Shown: positions 22,001 to 31,507 of the stretch, in pieces
How positions within the stretch are numbered: position 1 is the stretch's first letter
Layout: every line of letters begins with the position of its first letter
DNA from: Intoshia linei
Taxonomy: Eukaryota; Orthonectida; Rhopaluridae
Length of the DNA: 38,435 nt
Assembly (NCBI GenBank): GCA_001642005.1
Contig: LWCA01000226.1
Coordinates: forward strand, 1 to 38,435
Reading direction: 5' to 3'
Notes under the pieces: generated by a model
What the model saw: the letters and a program-made list of their open reading frames with translations, nothing else
Told to the model about the DNA's origin: nothing
The model's database searches: none
Translations under genes and position numbers: made by a program

Positions 22001-23269
22001 AGGACTTAAATTCGAAAATGAAACATAAATATTAACATCCCGTACGAAAAACTGTATTAGAAATTGTGTTTTTTAAATATACGGTAATACACACATAAAT
22101 TTTATTTTTTATAAGTAAAGGATGAGTTTATCTTTATCTTTTGCAATTTTTTAGTTCTGATTTTCATTTAACATCTTTAACTTATATTTTTTTAGAAAGC
22201 AATCGTGTCGTAAAATTGAATTGTTATTTGATTGACAAAAATATAAAGGAAGAAAATGATGTAAAAAACATTACTTCCGATATACCAAAACTTGTTAGGT
22301 AATTTAAATATTTTTCTTATACAAGTTTTTAATAATTAAATTTGTTTATTTACCCTTCCATTTGTTTGTATAAACCTAACAATCATAAAATTCTTAAAAA
22401 TTATATTTTTAGAGAGTATGTCATGAACAGCGATTCCCCCCTTGAGGTGCGATTTTCAAAATATGATGGGAATTTTCATAACTATTTCATTAACTATTTT
22501 GATTTTCATAATTATTCAAAAATTTACCCTTTTTAGGTCAAAGTATAAAATTTTCAGTGTTTATTGAAATACATTATAATGACTACAATTTATACCTTTA
22601 TATATAATTTCTTATTTTACAAATTACATTAGATTTTAAAGATATATTTTTTATCTAATCACACATTTAGAGAGTGTTGCGTGAAGGAGAATGAACAAAA
22701 TTTATTGAAAATGAAAATATTAAATATTGAAAGAAAAACCCCAACCGACAAGGAAAAAGACGTTAAAGAAGGAAGAGACGGAAAAGAAAAAAGTGGAAAC
22801 TTGAGAAAACAGAAAAAGGAAGTTTCCTTAGACGACGTAATTGAAACTGAAAGCCTAAAACCAGGAATAATTGAACAAGGGACAACTACATTTCCGAATA
22901 CTTTTATTATGGCTACAATGCAACAATTACAAAAATCTATTACCAATCAAAAAATTGAAAAATCAAAACCCATAAATTCACCATTAAATAACATACACTT
23001 TGCTCCATCCGGATTATATATTGTTGTGGCATCTGATATTACTGAACCAGCATTTCTTAATGAAAGGCCAGAATCTGCAACAGTTTTTGTTTTAATAACC
23101 AAACCAAAGAAAAACAACAAAAAGGATAAAAAGTATGTTTTGCTTACGATACTTAAAATTTTAAATATTAATTAATTAATTGCTTTGCTAATACTCACTC
23201 AAAATATTTAGTATTTATAGATGGGACACAAACAAACATATTGCACAATCCATCACCCGAAATTATTAA
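16029..23269 (+). CDS. MORN1: MORN1-like MORN-repeat protein
   Basis: Ten exons in phase: 16029-16086, 16123-16194, 18247-18393, 18567-18629, 18693-18783, 19754-19841, 20631-20844, 22196-22298, 22671-23132, 23221 (or 23212)-23269, about 448-451 residues; vertebrate MORN1 is close to 500. MORN repeats (about 23 residues, Y/F-x-G-x-W/F...HG-x-G) run from exon 2 to exon 7: GFGSYQYKNNFFKFEGNWKNG, then DGSYYFGNFTNG, then GDVYSGKFYMGEMHGFG, DGSIFRGYWNMNKPQGYG, DKSVYEGNILSGLKHGFG, DGEVFEGHWKNDLRHGHG, YYRGKYHGSGRM and SGMKYSGMWLIGFPV. The start GYG..Y..N.FF.FEG.W and the unusual non-MORN C-terminal half (SPISQI, SGLYIVVASDITEPAFL) match MORN1 rather than radial-spoke or junctophilin MORN proteins. 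The C-terminal half includes a Lys/Glu-rich linker. MORN1 is found in ciliated and apical cells and its precise role is poorly known. Introns are 36 nt up to 2.05 kb; two large ones carry family A copies. Confidence 0.88.
16556..16741 (-). CDS. Possible small gene or remnant inside a MORN1 intron, opposite strand
   Basis: Reading the minus strand from 16741 gives 61 residues: MTETTKDGNIYTPKKRNSLK, then LTRFSLSETVF, a Cys/Arg-rich end (CIQNTRLCRRT) and a stop. Base composition over 16550-16745 is visibly less AT-rich than the surrounding intron, and the residues used are less AT-biased than chance frames here, which suggests real or formerly coding sequence. I recognise no family and see no poly(A) tract or duplication. 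It could equally be a gene fragment carried into the intron. Confidence 0.3.
   Translation of the reverse strand: MTETTKDGNIYTPKKRNSLKLTRFSLSETVFYIFTLSSDERIKSSMLKRTCIQNTRLCRRT
16745..17541 (+). mobile_element. Family A copy, 5'-truncated, in MORN1 intron
   Basis: It matches the full copy from 'cccatatttctttattggaaatgtgtagacg' (16794) to the 3' terminus (GCATATTATATAAGTTAGGATA at about 17520-17541). Two to three degenerate tandem units ('aaattctagggctgttttca', 'gaccgtgaagtcgtcacttattc') and a CACACACACACA microsatellite lie just before the end. It sits in intron 16195-18246. Confidence 0.75.
17945..18110 (+). repeat. Family B dispersed repeat, copy 1
   Basis: It shares 'ccctactaaattttgattc' and 'ctctaaagaaaccaacaaaaattt-ttgaaaaaatcaataata' blocks with copies at about 28440-28595 and 36480-36640. 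Internal halves are partly inverted copies of each other. A short ATG frame (18118: MSRYDVSLQQYISQLNVRQ) follows within 10 nt. Class unknown. Confidence 0.5.
19013..19640 (+). mobile_element. Family A copy with internal deletion, in MORN1 intron
   Basis: The 5' end (ACTGGGTTTACTGTTATGTAC, then GCTCTGCCGAGGGCAC) and the 3' end (GCATATTATATAAGTAAGGATA, ending 19640) are both present. The middle is lost between about 19270 (gcgtaaagaattttaaaaacc) and 19280 (tgtgaagtcgccacttattc). It lies in intron 18784-19753, which is 970 nt mainly because of it. Confidence 0.75.
21660..22130 (+). mobile_element. Family A 3' fragment with tandem units, in MORN1 intron
   Basis: Successive unit heads 'attctaggactattttcat' (about 21683), 'ttttaggacatgtttcat' (21824) and 'atttttgggtttatttt' (21950) give spacings of about 141 and 126 nt. 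Each head is followed by 'gtaatctggtggtttgg..' or 'aatttttggttttgaccatgaag'-like text and a 'cccagaa' block. It ends ATAAGTAAAGGAT near 22127, close to the family A 3' terminus. Intron 20845-22195. Confidence 0.65.
22412..22536 (+). other. Possible alternative terminal exon of the MORN1-like gene
   Basis: After TTTTTAG at 22411 an open frame continues the phase left by exon 22196-22298 (AG|A) and reads REYVMNSDSPLEVRFSKYDG before ending at TAG (22534-22536). The accepted next exon (22671) also begins AGAG and reads RECCVKENEQN. No donor I can find returns this exon to the phase needed for 22671. It is therefore either an alternative 3' end or a chance open frame. Confidence 0.3.
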
Positions 23270-23451
23270 AAATTGTAAATATATATAATAAAAACTTAAT
23301 AATCATTTCCGCAAAAGATAATGGATTTTTCAATTCAACCTATAATTTTACAAAAGTTAAAAAAATTAAAAAATTAATTTTAAACAAATCAATTAAAATG
23401 AGAATTCGCCTTTGAAAAATGAAAAATCGTGATTTAAATTTTAAATTTTAA

Positions 23452-23457
23452 AATAAA
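23452..23457 (+). promoter_or_regulatory. Candidate poly(A) signal of the MORN1-like gene
   Basis: AATAAA about 180 nt past the MORN1-like stop and 200 nt before the ARPC2 ATG. Another AATAAA at 23287, only 18 nt after the stop, is an alternative. The 387-nt gap between the two genes otherwise shows nothing recognisable. Confidence 0.35.
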
Positions 23458-23656
23458 TGACATTATTTGGAGTCGCTAAAATTATTAAAGTGAATTCATT
23501 TTGTATCTTACCAATTTCACCTGAATGATTCTGGATGAATGTTAAATTTTCGCCGTCATTATGAATTTTTTTATTTCTTAGATACAAAAATGTAATAAAC
23601 TAAACAAATCTGATTGTTTATTTAGTTAGTAAATATAGACAAGTAAAAATTGTGAA

Positions 23657-25154
23657 ATGATATTAATAGATACTGGAAACGAGGCTATATTGGATGCTAC
23701 TTTAAAAAAATACAAAAAATACAACGAAGAGTAATTAAAATGTATATTTAATAACGTTAAACCTAGAAAAGAAGTTGATTCAACAAATTTGATAATACCC
23801 GGTAATTTAAATAAAAAAATTGTAGGATTTATAAAATTTGTAAAATTAGATTTTGATGGAACAGTTTACCATGTTTTCAATACACCAAATTCAAAATCTT
23901 CTCTAACAGTTTATAAGCTATTGAATAATGTACAATTTTAAATAGATTAGCTTGTCTTTAAAATATTTTGCCAAATTAAAAAAAGAAAATTTGCTAGATC
24001 ATTTTTTTTCCATTTACAAAGAATATGAAACTTCAACAGAATCAGGTTATGATTATACAGTTTGTATGGACTTTGCTAAAATTTCAAATTCGCAAATTGA
24101 AAAAGTTCAATGTGATATGATGAATATAAAAAAAAATTGTTTTGCTTCTTTTTTTTATAAATATTTTGATTCTGTCGGTAAATCTAGCCTCAAACCTATT
24201 ATTATTGATTATCGAGACAGTGAATGCTTGTAATTTTTCATTTTTAAATTTTATTTATTTCATCAAGATACATTTCGTCTTCAAATGACCGTGTTACAGT
24301 TATATTTTCCACATTGTTTAAAGATCCGGACGATATTATTCTCAGCGCCATTTTTATGGAAGTAACTATATTTTATTAAATTGTATTAATTCAATTATAG
24401 GAATTTAAAGATGAAAGGCGCAAGTATCAACAAGCTCCTCAAATTCTTTTTAGCCAAAAGGAACCACCTGTAGAACTTAAATCACATGGATTCACTAAAA
24501 CTAATGATAGATTTTATATAACTTTCAGTTTGTTTTGTGTTTTTTTTTTTTTTATTTTTCTAGTTTTATTTGAGAGACACATGAATAAGGATTTTAGGGA
24601 AAATACTATCAATTTACTTTCCACTTTCAGAGAGTTTATACATTATCATATCAAAATGTTAAAGGTAATTAAGTTTTATACATCATGGACAATATATATT
24701 TGACAAACATTTTTGTATATAGAAAATGCTTACTTTGGTTTTAGAATAGAAGTTTACTGTAAATGTGTGTTATCTTTCACCGGGGACTGTAGAATTGGTC
24801 AGTTTTCCAATCTGTGTGGCGATAAGTTTAAAAAAACATGATTTATTTTAAAAATTATCAAGGTCGTAAATTTTTCATTTTATGAGAAGGCCCATTAAAT
24901 CAAAAATCGACATTTGAATCTACTACTACTTTGTAAGCAAAATGATGAATTTTTTTTAAAAAAATAATGTATATCATTTATTTTGATAGTCTAAATTGAA
25001 CGAAAGAACTAGAATGAAGGCATCTGAATTTCAAAAAATATTGGATCGTGCCAAAAATGAAAAAAAGAATGTCATTAAAAAGACTATTGCGTATATTTTA
25101 ACATATTTTTATGAATTTTAATTTAGTGGAAAGACATTCAGACACCTTTCATAA
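23657..25154 (+). CDS. ARPC2: Arp2/3 complex subunit 2 (p34-Arc), complete
   Basis: ARPC2 and ARPC4 form the core of the Arp2/3 complex, which nucleates branched actin; ARPC2 contacts the mother filament. Eight exons in perfect phase: 23657-23730, 23767-23908, 23946-24229, 24268-24361, 24401-24527, 24564-24664, 24990-25090, 25127-25154, 316 residues (animal ARPC2 is about 300). Family landmarks in order: MILIDTGNEAI start, FDGTVYHVFN, ISLSLKYF, SGYDYTV, KKNCFASFF.KYF, DYRDSECLY, DRVTVIFSTLFKDPDD, APQILFSQKEPPVELK, ILFERHM, ENTINLLSTFREFIHYHIK, TRMKASEFQKILDRA and C-terminal AGKTFRHLS. An insertion of about 15 residues (EEKEVDSTNLIIP..) precedes the first beta strand relative to typical animal proteins. 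Introns are 36, 37, 38, 39, 36, 325 and 36 nt. Same strand as its neighbours. Confidence 0.96.
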
Positions 25155-27270
25155 AATTATTTTTTTATTAAAATTTAAAATACACATTCATATTTGAAAT
25201 GCACAAATAACACTCAATCGCAAAAAAAAATTTATGTTTATAACAATGTTAACCTGTATTGTCATAATTCTGGGTCGCCAAATAATTTTTTTAGTTACTT
25301 TTTTCCCGCATAAGAGCAAATAAATTTTACTCCACTTCTCAAAAAAGTTTTCCAAAATTATTTTAAAGTTCATTATTATTTCACCCACTATAGCTAACAC
25401 GTATTATTAGAACGATTTATTTATAGAATTATTCACCTTTTTTAAAATCCTATAACTGAAACTTGAAACGAATATCTTCAAAGTCACGACATTTTTCTTG
25501 ATATATGGATAAATATCAAAATAAGTCTCGGAGTATTGGTTTGAAATATGCATTGTAAAAATAAATCAGTGTATAAATTATTGAAATGTGTTGCAAGATT
25601 GTTAAATTCATATCTGGTTATCCAGACAAGTTGCGATATAACAAAAAATTATCTACTTATTGAATTGTATTACAAAATGTATTTATATTAACGATAATTA
25701 TAAATTATTCACTTGAGTGGTTGTGGAAAAGTGGTAATTTTATTGATGAAACTTACAAAATTTTTATCTATTAAACATTCCTAAATTCTTTACTAACATG
25801 TAAATGAATAAATTGAATTCATTGTAAAATTACTTTGACGATATGAGTGTTCAATCGTGTATAAAATCAATACTTGATACTTGATATTTTTGAATAGTTG
25901 CAAATTAATACTCAGTTCCAGTTCTTTCCAATTAATTAAACAAAATATATGTTTATTTGATGTGTATCAATTTGTTTCAATTTTAAAAGAAATCGGTAAT
26001 TTCAAAAATTATGTATGCAATTAAATTTATATTAATTAGTTTTGTTAATTAAAGTCACCCTTTTCGAAAAAAATCGCCGTTATCATAATGATTATGGAAA
26101 TATGTTAACTTTTAAACTATTTTTATTATACATGTAAATAATAATTATTAGTTTTTAATACACTATGTACTTTAAAATGGTATTTGAGGTAAGAAGGTAG
26201 GTGAACCTAGAAAAGTCAATTAAAAACGGTTTTGCTAAATTCTCAACGTTTTCACGCTGTTCTCACACAGTGTGGACCACTTAAAAATTTCTCATGGGCT
26301 CATCAACAGAATTAATTCAAATGTTTTAAGATAAATGTAAATTTACAAAGGATTTTGCGTTGACCACATGAGACTGGTTGAGAAACACTGAAACATTCAG
26401 TACCAACTAAATTTAATTTCTTATATCAATAGTATTGATTAAATACTTTGTACTTTACAATAATCAAAAAAAGCGTTATACATGCTAATTACTCGTTAAC
26501 GGAATCATTCTGAAGAGTGACTTAATCAGGTATTATGAACAATTTTAAATTTTTTCAATATCCATCATTCCAAAATTCATTTTTATAAAATATTAAGGAA
26601 AAAAAACATTACAAATAAACACATATTACAATTAAATTTGATATACATGTACAAAATGATGATTGAATTACAATTTTAACATACTAATCTACAATCGCAT
26701 TTATATTATAAATTTAATTGCAAGTACAGTAAAGTATTAAAAATGGAATAATTAAGTTAAGATTAAAAATTGTTAGACTGCGCATTTTTTAAGATTCAGG
26801 AACAAAAATTATTACATTTATTTTTATTCTAAATTATATTTTTGGTCCATTATTAAATCTATTATTATATTCTCAAAAAAATATGTTATTGGATTGATCT
26901 TTTAGTTTTATTAAGAGAAATGTAGATGTGTCATGAATGACTAATAATGTAATTGTTAACATGTAATTTAAAACGTAATAATTATAATTAGGCTTCTTAA
27001 ACACATTTTTGTTTATTTTTCTTAATAATATTAATATAAATTGACTGTAAAAATTAAAAAATAATTTATTATATGTAAATTAGAGCAGAAAATATAGGTA
27101 TATTCTTATCGACAATGATTACTTGTATTTTTGAATAATTATAAATGTATACTTTCATAAAGCAGATAAATTTGTAAATTATTTGAGTACTAGAATACCA
27201 CGGATGAATAATTTGTTAATGAGAATAAATGTAAACAAAACTACTAAAATGTAGTATATTTTTCTCACAC
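25155..27270. other. Intergenic AT-rich region
   Basis: About 2.1 kb with no coding frame longer than 70 codons that looks real. AATAAA at 25319 may end ARPC2 transcripts. Around 26260-26395 there is a less AT-rich patch ending GGTTGAGAAACACTG, which reads as an hAT-type right end (CAGTGTTTCTCAACC on the other strand), but I could not find its partner end or a target duplication. Nothing else is recognisable. Confidence 0.6.
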
Positions 27271-27274
27271 ATTC

Positions 27275-27523
27275 CTAAGAATATTTCAACAATATTAATA
27301 GAAAATGATGATTATTGTAATTTTTAATTTGCATTATAATGTAAACAAAATATAAGTTTATGTCAGTTTCTCGTCCTTTCTCGTTTGGTGTACTTGGAAA
27401 TAATTTCATAATTTTGAGAACCAGCTGATACAATTGTAGTACAAATGCGAAAGTGTTATATTTTTGGTTATTAACTGTTGTACAAGATTTTTTTGAGTCA
27501 AACACGATCCATCCAAATTCCAT
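27275..27523 (-). CDS. Possible small protein (82 codons), unrecognised
   Basis: The minus-strand frame from ATG at 27523 reads MEFGWIVFDSKKSCTTVNNQ, then KYNTFAFVLQLYQLVLKIMK, LFPSTPNEKGRETDINLYF, and a poor AT-rich tail. The first 60 or so residues use a balanced codon set (Trp, Pro, Gly, Arg, Cys) unusual for chance frames in this DNA. The tail from about residue 62 looks like run-on into intron or 3' sequence. A short exon or intact small gene is plausible. No family recognised and no poly(A) signal is obvious. Confidence 0.35.
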   Translation of the reverse strand: MEFGWIVFDSKKSCTTVNNQKYNTFAFVLQLYQLVLKIMKLFPSTPNEKGRETDINLYFVYIIMQIKNYNNHHFLLILLKYS

Positions 27524-27719
27524 AAAGGGACTTATTTTATCATGAACGGGTCATTTCACATTAACTTTAAATTTAACGTGGATTATTCAGATGTAATGCT
27601 ATTTTGTTAGTACATTTTGTATTTTTTTTATTTTACAATAAGAGTAACTTAGCGTTTTGACTGTGAAGATGTATGAAAATAATTTTTTAGTCAAAATTTA
27701 TAAAATAAAAATATTTTTT

Positions 27720-27765
27720 CTAGCACCCTGAAATTAATTCTAACACCCGTTTAAGAAACTTTGCT
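27720..27765. repeat. Inverted partial copy of the neighbouring hAT end
   Basis: The reverse complement of 27725-27763 (AGTTTCTTAAACGGGTGTTA, then GAATTAATTTCAGGGTGCT) matches the left end of the 27802-28407 element over about 38 bp with several mismatches. The two lie head to head some 40 bp apart, so this is probably a relic of an older insertion or an inverted duplication. Confidence 0.6.
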
Positions 27766-27801
27766 CTAGAGCAGTATTGATTTGAGCGATACATCTTAGA
27801 T

Positions 27802-28407
27802 CAGTGTTTCTTAACCGGTGCTAGAATTAATTTGAGGATGTTCTACAAAAATTATTTTAATTTATTTTATTTTTGTTAAAGAAGGTAATCTGAGGTTTTG
27901 ATCTTGAAAATGCACTTTTTTGAATTTGCAATTTATGATGATGTTTATGATTTTAAAAACACTATCCCATAATTTATGATGTATACAATTCTAGGACTTT
28001 TTTTTAAAAAGTGTAATTTGGTGTTTTGATCGTAAAGATGTAAGATTTTGAAATTTAAATTTATCATAATGTTGATGATTTTAAAATCTTTATCATATTG
28101 TGTATTTTTTATAATTCTAGGATTCGTTTTATTTAAAAAAAAGGATAATGGTGGTTTTTGCCCCGGAAAAAATCAATTTCTAAAAATTAAATTTGCGATA
28201 AAATCTAATCTAATTCGAAGGTTTGATTTAAGATTTTTTTTCGTGTGGCCCGCGAATAATTTTTTTTCATATTTGATTTGCCAAGCAAATTGAGTCTGAC
28301 ACCCCTGTTCTATATTCATTTTACCATTTATTAATGTCGTTATTGATCATGTTCGATATTAATATATTCGTTTTTAAAAATGAATTTAAAAAGGTTAAGA
28401 AACCCTG
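27802..28407. mobile_element. hAT-like element with 8-bp duplication, carrying family A-type tandem units
   Basis: Left end CAGTGTTTCTTAACCGG; right end, reverse-complemented, CAGGGTTTCTTAACC. Flanks TCTTAGAT (27794-27801) and TCTTAGAG (28408-28415) are an 8-bp duplication with one mismatch. Inside, 27850-28270 holds three degenerate units of the 'attctaggactgttttcat...gtaatttggtgttttgatcgt-aagatg' type seen in family A. From about 28240 to 28304 a GTGGCCCGCG...GAGTCTGACACCCCTG block looks like the end of yet another hAT-type element. No transposase is present. Confidence 0.7.
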
Positions 28408-28439
28408 TCTTAGAGCGACATAATCATCGATTTTAATAA

Positions 28440-28595
28440 TTTATTATATTACATGTATTGATTTTTTTACGAAATTTTTGTGGGTTTCTTTAGAGAAAAT
28501 TTTTTAACCTTATTTTCAAAATCTTTAAAAATTGGGTGAAAAAAATTCCCTTAAAAACCCTACCAAAGTTTGGACGAAATTGAAAAAGAATTGTT
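28440..28595 (+). repeat. Family B dispersed repeat, copy 2
   Basis: Shares 'cccttaaaaaccctaccaaagtttggac' with the copy at 36480-36640. In inverse sense it shares 'gtgggtttctttagagaaaattttttaacc' with the copy at 17945-18110. It ends 14 nt before the ATG of the possible gene at 28609. Confidence 0.5.
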
Positions 28596-28608
28596 AAAAT
28601 CCGCTTAA

Positions 28609-28935
28609 ATGGTTGTGGATTCATCTAATTCTACTGAGTTATCTAAATATTTACAATTTTCCGTGATGACCTTGCGAGAAGAACGTCGAACAATTGTAAA
28701 CGTTTTTTCCAAATTGTCGGTTAAATGTATTAAAATTGATTCGTGTTCTTTATTGTATACTATAATTTCTTCAACGTACCTTTTTAGTTCATATTTACAA
28801 CATAAATGTATTATTGAGTTTTTAGTATATTTATTTAATACATCGTTGTTTTTTTCAGTTAAATTTCACTTGATGTCTATATTTGTGTTTATTTTTTTTT
28901 TTTCATTCTTTAATTTCTATTTAAATTTTTTTTAA
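28609..28935 (+). CDS. Possible small spliced gene, unrecognised
   Basis: The first 50 or so codons look coding: MVVDSSNSTELSKYLQFSVM, then TLREERRTIVNVFSKLSVKC. After that the frame becomes Phe/Leu/Ile-rich, as read-through of introns would. Splicing of 33 nt (GTATAC..TTTAG, 28755-28787) and 34 nt (GTATAT..TTCAG, 28827-28860) would give a protein of about 64 residues ending IIEFLLNFT with a stop near 28873. These introns are slightly shorter than the usual 35-44 nt here, so the model is tentative. It follows family B copy 2. Confidence 0.4.
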   Translation: MVVDSSNSTELSKYLQFSVMTLREERRTIVNVFSKLSVKCIKIDSCSLLYTIISSTYLFSSYLQHKCIIEFLVYLFNTSLFFSVKFHLMSIFVFIFFFSFFNFYLNFF

Positions 28936-29297
28936 AAAAATTTAATATTTAAAATGCAATAATTTACATTAACAATCGGAAAATTGAACGTTTCTTTTAA
29001 AAATGGTGTCAATTTCTAAAATTGATAATATCTCGTAAATACATGTTTTATTTTTAAATTAACCAGTAAAGTGAAACTAGTTTAAGTACAAAACAAAAAG
29101 CAAAGTTTTACTGTTTAGATTTTTATTGAAATTTTACAAATTAGCTGTATACGGTATTAAATTGATATGCACGTTTAACAAAACGACTCAAATAAATCAT
29201 TTGTTGCTATAAATATTTACGTTGTAAAGTTGATTACTAGATATTACTGATTGTAAAGAGAAAATTGATTTATATTATTTTAAATTTAGGTTTATAA

Positions 29298-30667
29298 ATG
29301 GGCAATAATTATTCTACAATTGTAACAAAATATGACATGTTGGATATAGATATTTCTGATAAGAATATTGATAGGGATAAAATGTTATCTACTAATCAAG
29401 TTGAAAATTTAAAAAATGCTCAGATTGCTCATAATAAAAAGAAAAACATTAAAAAAACCATTAATAAGGTTCTTCCAGATGAACTTACATTACCCGAACT
29501 AAGAAAAATAACCAACAACATCCAAATAAATAACTTTCTTAGAAGTATTAATGGTAATTTTAATAATGAATTAAAATATTTATATTGATTCATTTAGGTG
29601 AAACGCTAAAGATTAGCACATATAAAAAGAAAAATTGGCGAGCTGCACCTTCACCCAATATAAAAAGGCGAATGAATTTGACGGAAAAAAATTCAAACGA
29701 TCAAATTACAAAAATGAAACTAACAGCAGTAAACAGTTTAAAAAATTTAAATTATCTAGTAAATAAACAACCAAACACTGACAACGTTAGTACATCAAAC
29801 AATAAGCTGGATAAAACATTTTTAAAGTCATATTCAGACTCTTCACAAAGCTGTGAAGGTGTAAATAATACCGAGAATGAATTTATTGACAAATTTAACA
29901 AGATTACATCAAAAACTAATATACAGCCTTGCAATACCAACCTTATTTTTACCGATACGGAAAATCTAAAAGAATGGGAAACACAAGAAAGTGATATAAT
30001 TTCCAAAATGTTTAACCAAGAAATATCAGACACTACATCATGTGAATCAAGCATTAATGAAAATATGCATTTTCCAAATTTTACAATTTTGTCAAACATT
30101 TGCTCTAGAATTAAAGGGAAAACCATGATAGGCATTTCCAATGATTTAGATTGTGAAATTAATTCACAAAACATTAATTTATTGGATAATGTAACCTTTA
30201 ACGAAAAAAACTACAATTTGCCGCATGTAAATAAACATAAATACGCCCAACATGTGCGAAAAGCGTATCAAAATGTAGACGGTTTAGATAAAACCTTGAC
30301 AAACGATCAATTCACATCCATTATAACTTCATATGCACACGATAAAAGCAGTGTTGGTGTTCAAGTTGGTACACCTTTGTATATATACTTGAAATACTTT
30401 GAAAGCTACATTGAAAATATTGCCAAATGTTCTTGTAGTAGATATATGGAATTTAAACAAAAATTCTCTCAGGATATTGACAGTCAAGACAAGATTAAAA
30501 ATATAAACCGACATTATGATCTCAAACAAAATTCTTCTGTCGATTCTCTTAATCAATCGTCCATTCAATCTTTTCATTCCAGTGAATATAACCAAAATTT
30601 TGAAAAAATGACAAACATGAATCCTACTACTACTCAGTCACAATCTCTTCCATATCTAATGTACTAA
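29298..30667 (+). CDS. Unrecognised 441-residue protein with myristoylation-type N-terminus
   Basis: Two exons, 29298-29553 and 29598-30667, are joined by a 44-nt intron (GTAATT..TTTAG) that links two separate open frames in phase. The start MGNNYSTIV has Gly2, Asn3 and Ser6, a classic N-myristoylation context (membrane anchoring is inferred). Residues 45-110 are Lys-rich (KKKNIKKTINKVLPDELTLP; TYKKKNWRAAPSPNIKRR). The rest is Asn/Ser/Thr-rich and largely disordered, with a more structured-looking patch near residues 295-360 (HKYAQHVRKAYQNVDGLDK; SSVGVQVGTPLYIYLKYFES). No family recognised. A TTTAAATTTAG tract 10 nt before the ATG could be an acceptor for a 5' UTR intron or for trans-splicing. 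AATAAA at 30813 may end it. It converges with the minus-strand gene at 31028. Confidence 0.8.
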
Positions 30668-31027
30668 TTAACCATGTAAAAATTTGAAATCGTTTTTGAT
30701 TTTAAAATATAATTTATTACAAATCAATATTTAACAATTATTTATACATGTGACTAAACTTTTCGCGTAATGAGTCAGGTAAACTTTTTGAATCTATTTT
30801 TTCATTAATAATAATAAATTAATTTAATCTAGCCATTTTGTACACATGCTGAACGATTCTGTTTGTGTTGGAATTTTAAGAATATAAAATTTAAGTTAGA
30901 CCCCATTTTGGCGTGATTTACTTATTTTTAAAAAATATTCAACGGAGGCCCCTAAAGAGGCGTAGTAGTTTCGGTTATAATTTAAATTTTGATAAAATAA
31001 TCGTAAAATGAATCTTAGTCACTAAAA

Positions 31028-31507
31028 TTATAAATACATTTCCCACGATTGACAATTCAACGCATAAACAGGACGCGAAAACAAAAATTTTTCTACCCCT
31101 AAAATAAGAGTGGTGACACGAATGTTGATAATGGCTAAATTAAAATGTAATACATTACCTTTTGAACACAAGTATGAAATGAAATGTTCACATCTAGGTA
31201 ATCGATCTTCAGGTGTAAATTTTTCATCAACTTTGGAAATTTTTTTTATAGTACAGCCTGTACTTAAAATGCTGGAAGAACGAATTGATTTACGTTTTGT
31301 ATTGAGTTTTTGTTGGACTTTATCCTGCATTTTTATGTCTTCGTTTGTATTTTTATTCATTTTTGAATATTGTATAGATGGAAAAGCTTTAACGATGGAT
31401 TGTTCAAAAATGTTTAAAGTAGGTTTTTTTTCATTAGAATTTATATTTTTCTTATTCGAATGTTTATCTGTAGATTTGGATACTCGTCTTTTTTTAGAAT
31501 GTACCAT
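31028..31507 (-). CDS. Small basic protein with conserved-looking C-terminus, unrecognised
   Basis: Exons on the minus strand are 31507-31159 and 31098-31028, joined across a 60-nt intron (31158-31099, GTAATG..TTTAG), giving 139 residues. The N-terminal half is Lys/Arg/Asn-rich with nuclear-signal-like runs (SKKRRVSKS; KRKSIRSSS). The C-terminus reads LPRCEHFISYLCSKG across the splice into VEKFLFSRPVYALNCQSWEMYL; it is rich in Cys, Trp and Tyr and unlike the AT-driven surroundings. The unspliced frame is open too but inserts hydrophobic residues (NVLHFNLAIINIRV), so splicing is preferred. The plus-strand frame over the same bases is a shadow. Function unknown; a small nuclear protein is a guess. 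Confidence 0.65.
   Translation of the reverse strand: MVHSKKRRVSKSTDKHSNKKNINSNEKKPTLNIFEQSIVKAFPSIQYSKMNKNTNEDIKMQDKVQQKLNTKRKSIRSSSILSTGCTIKKISKVDEKFTPEDRLPRCEHFISYLCSKGNVLHFNLAIINIRVTTLILGVEKFLFSRPVYALNCQSWEMYL

Noticed and set aside
26240-26395. Complete hAT element ending GGTTGAGAAACACTG
   Set aside because: The right-hand terminus is plausible, but no matching left terminus or 8-bp duplication could be located.
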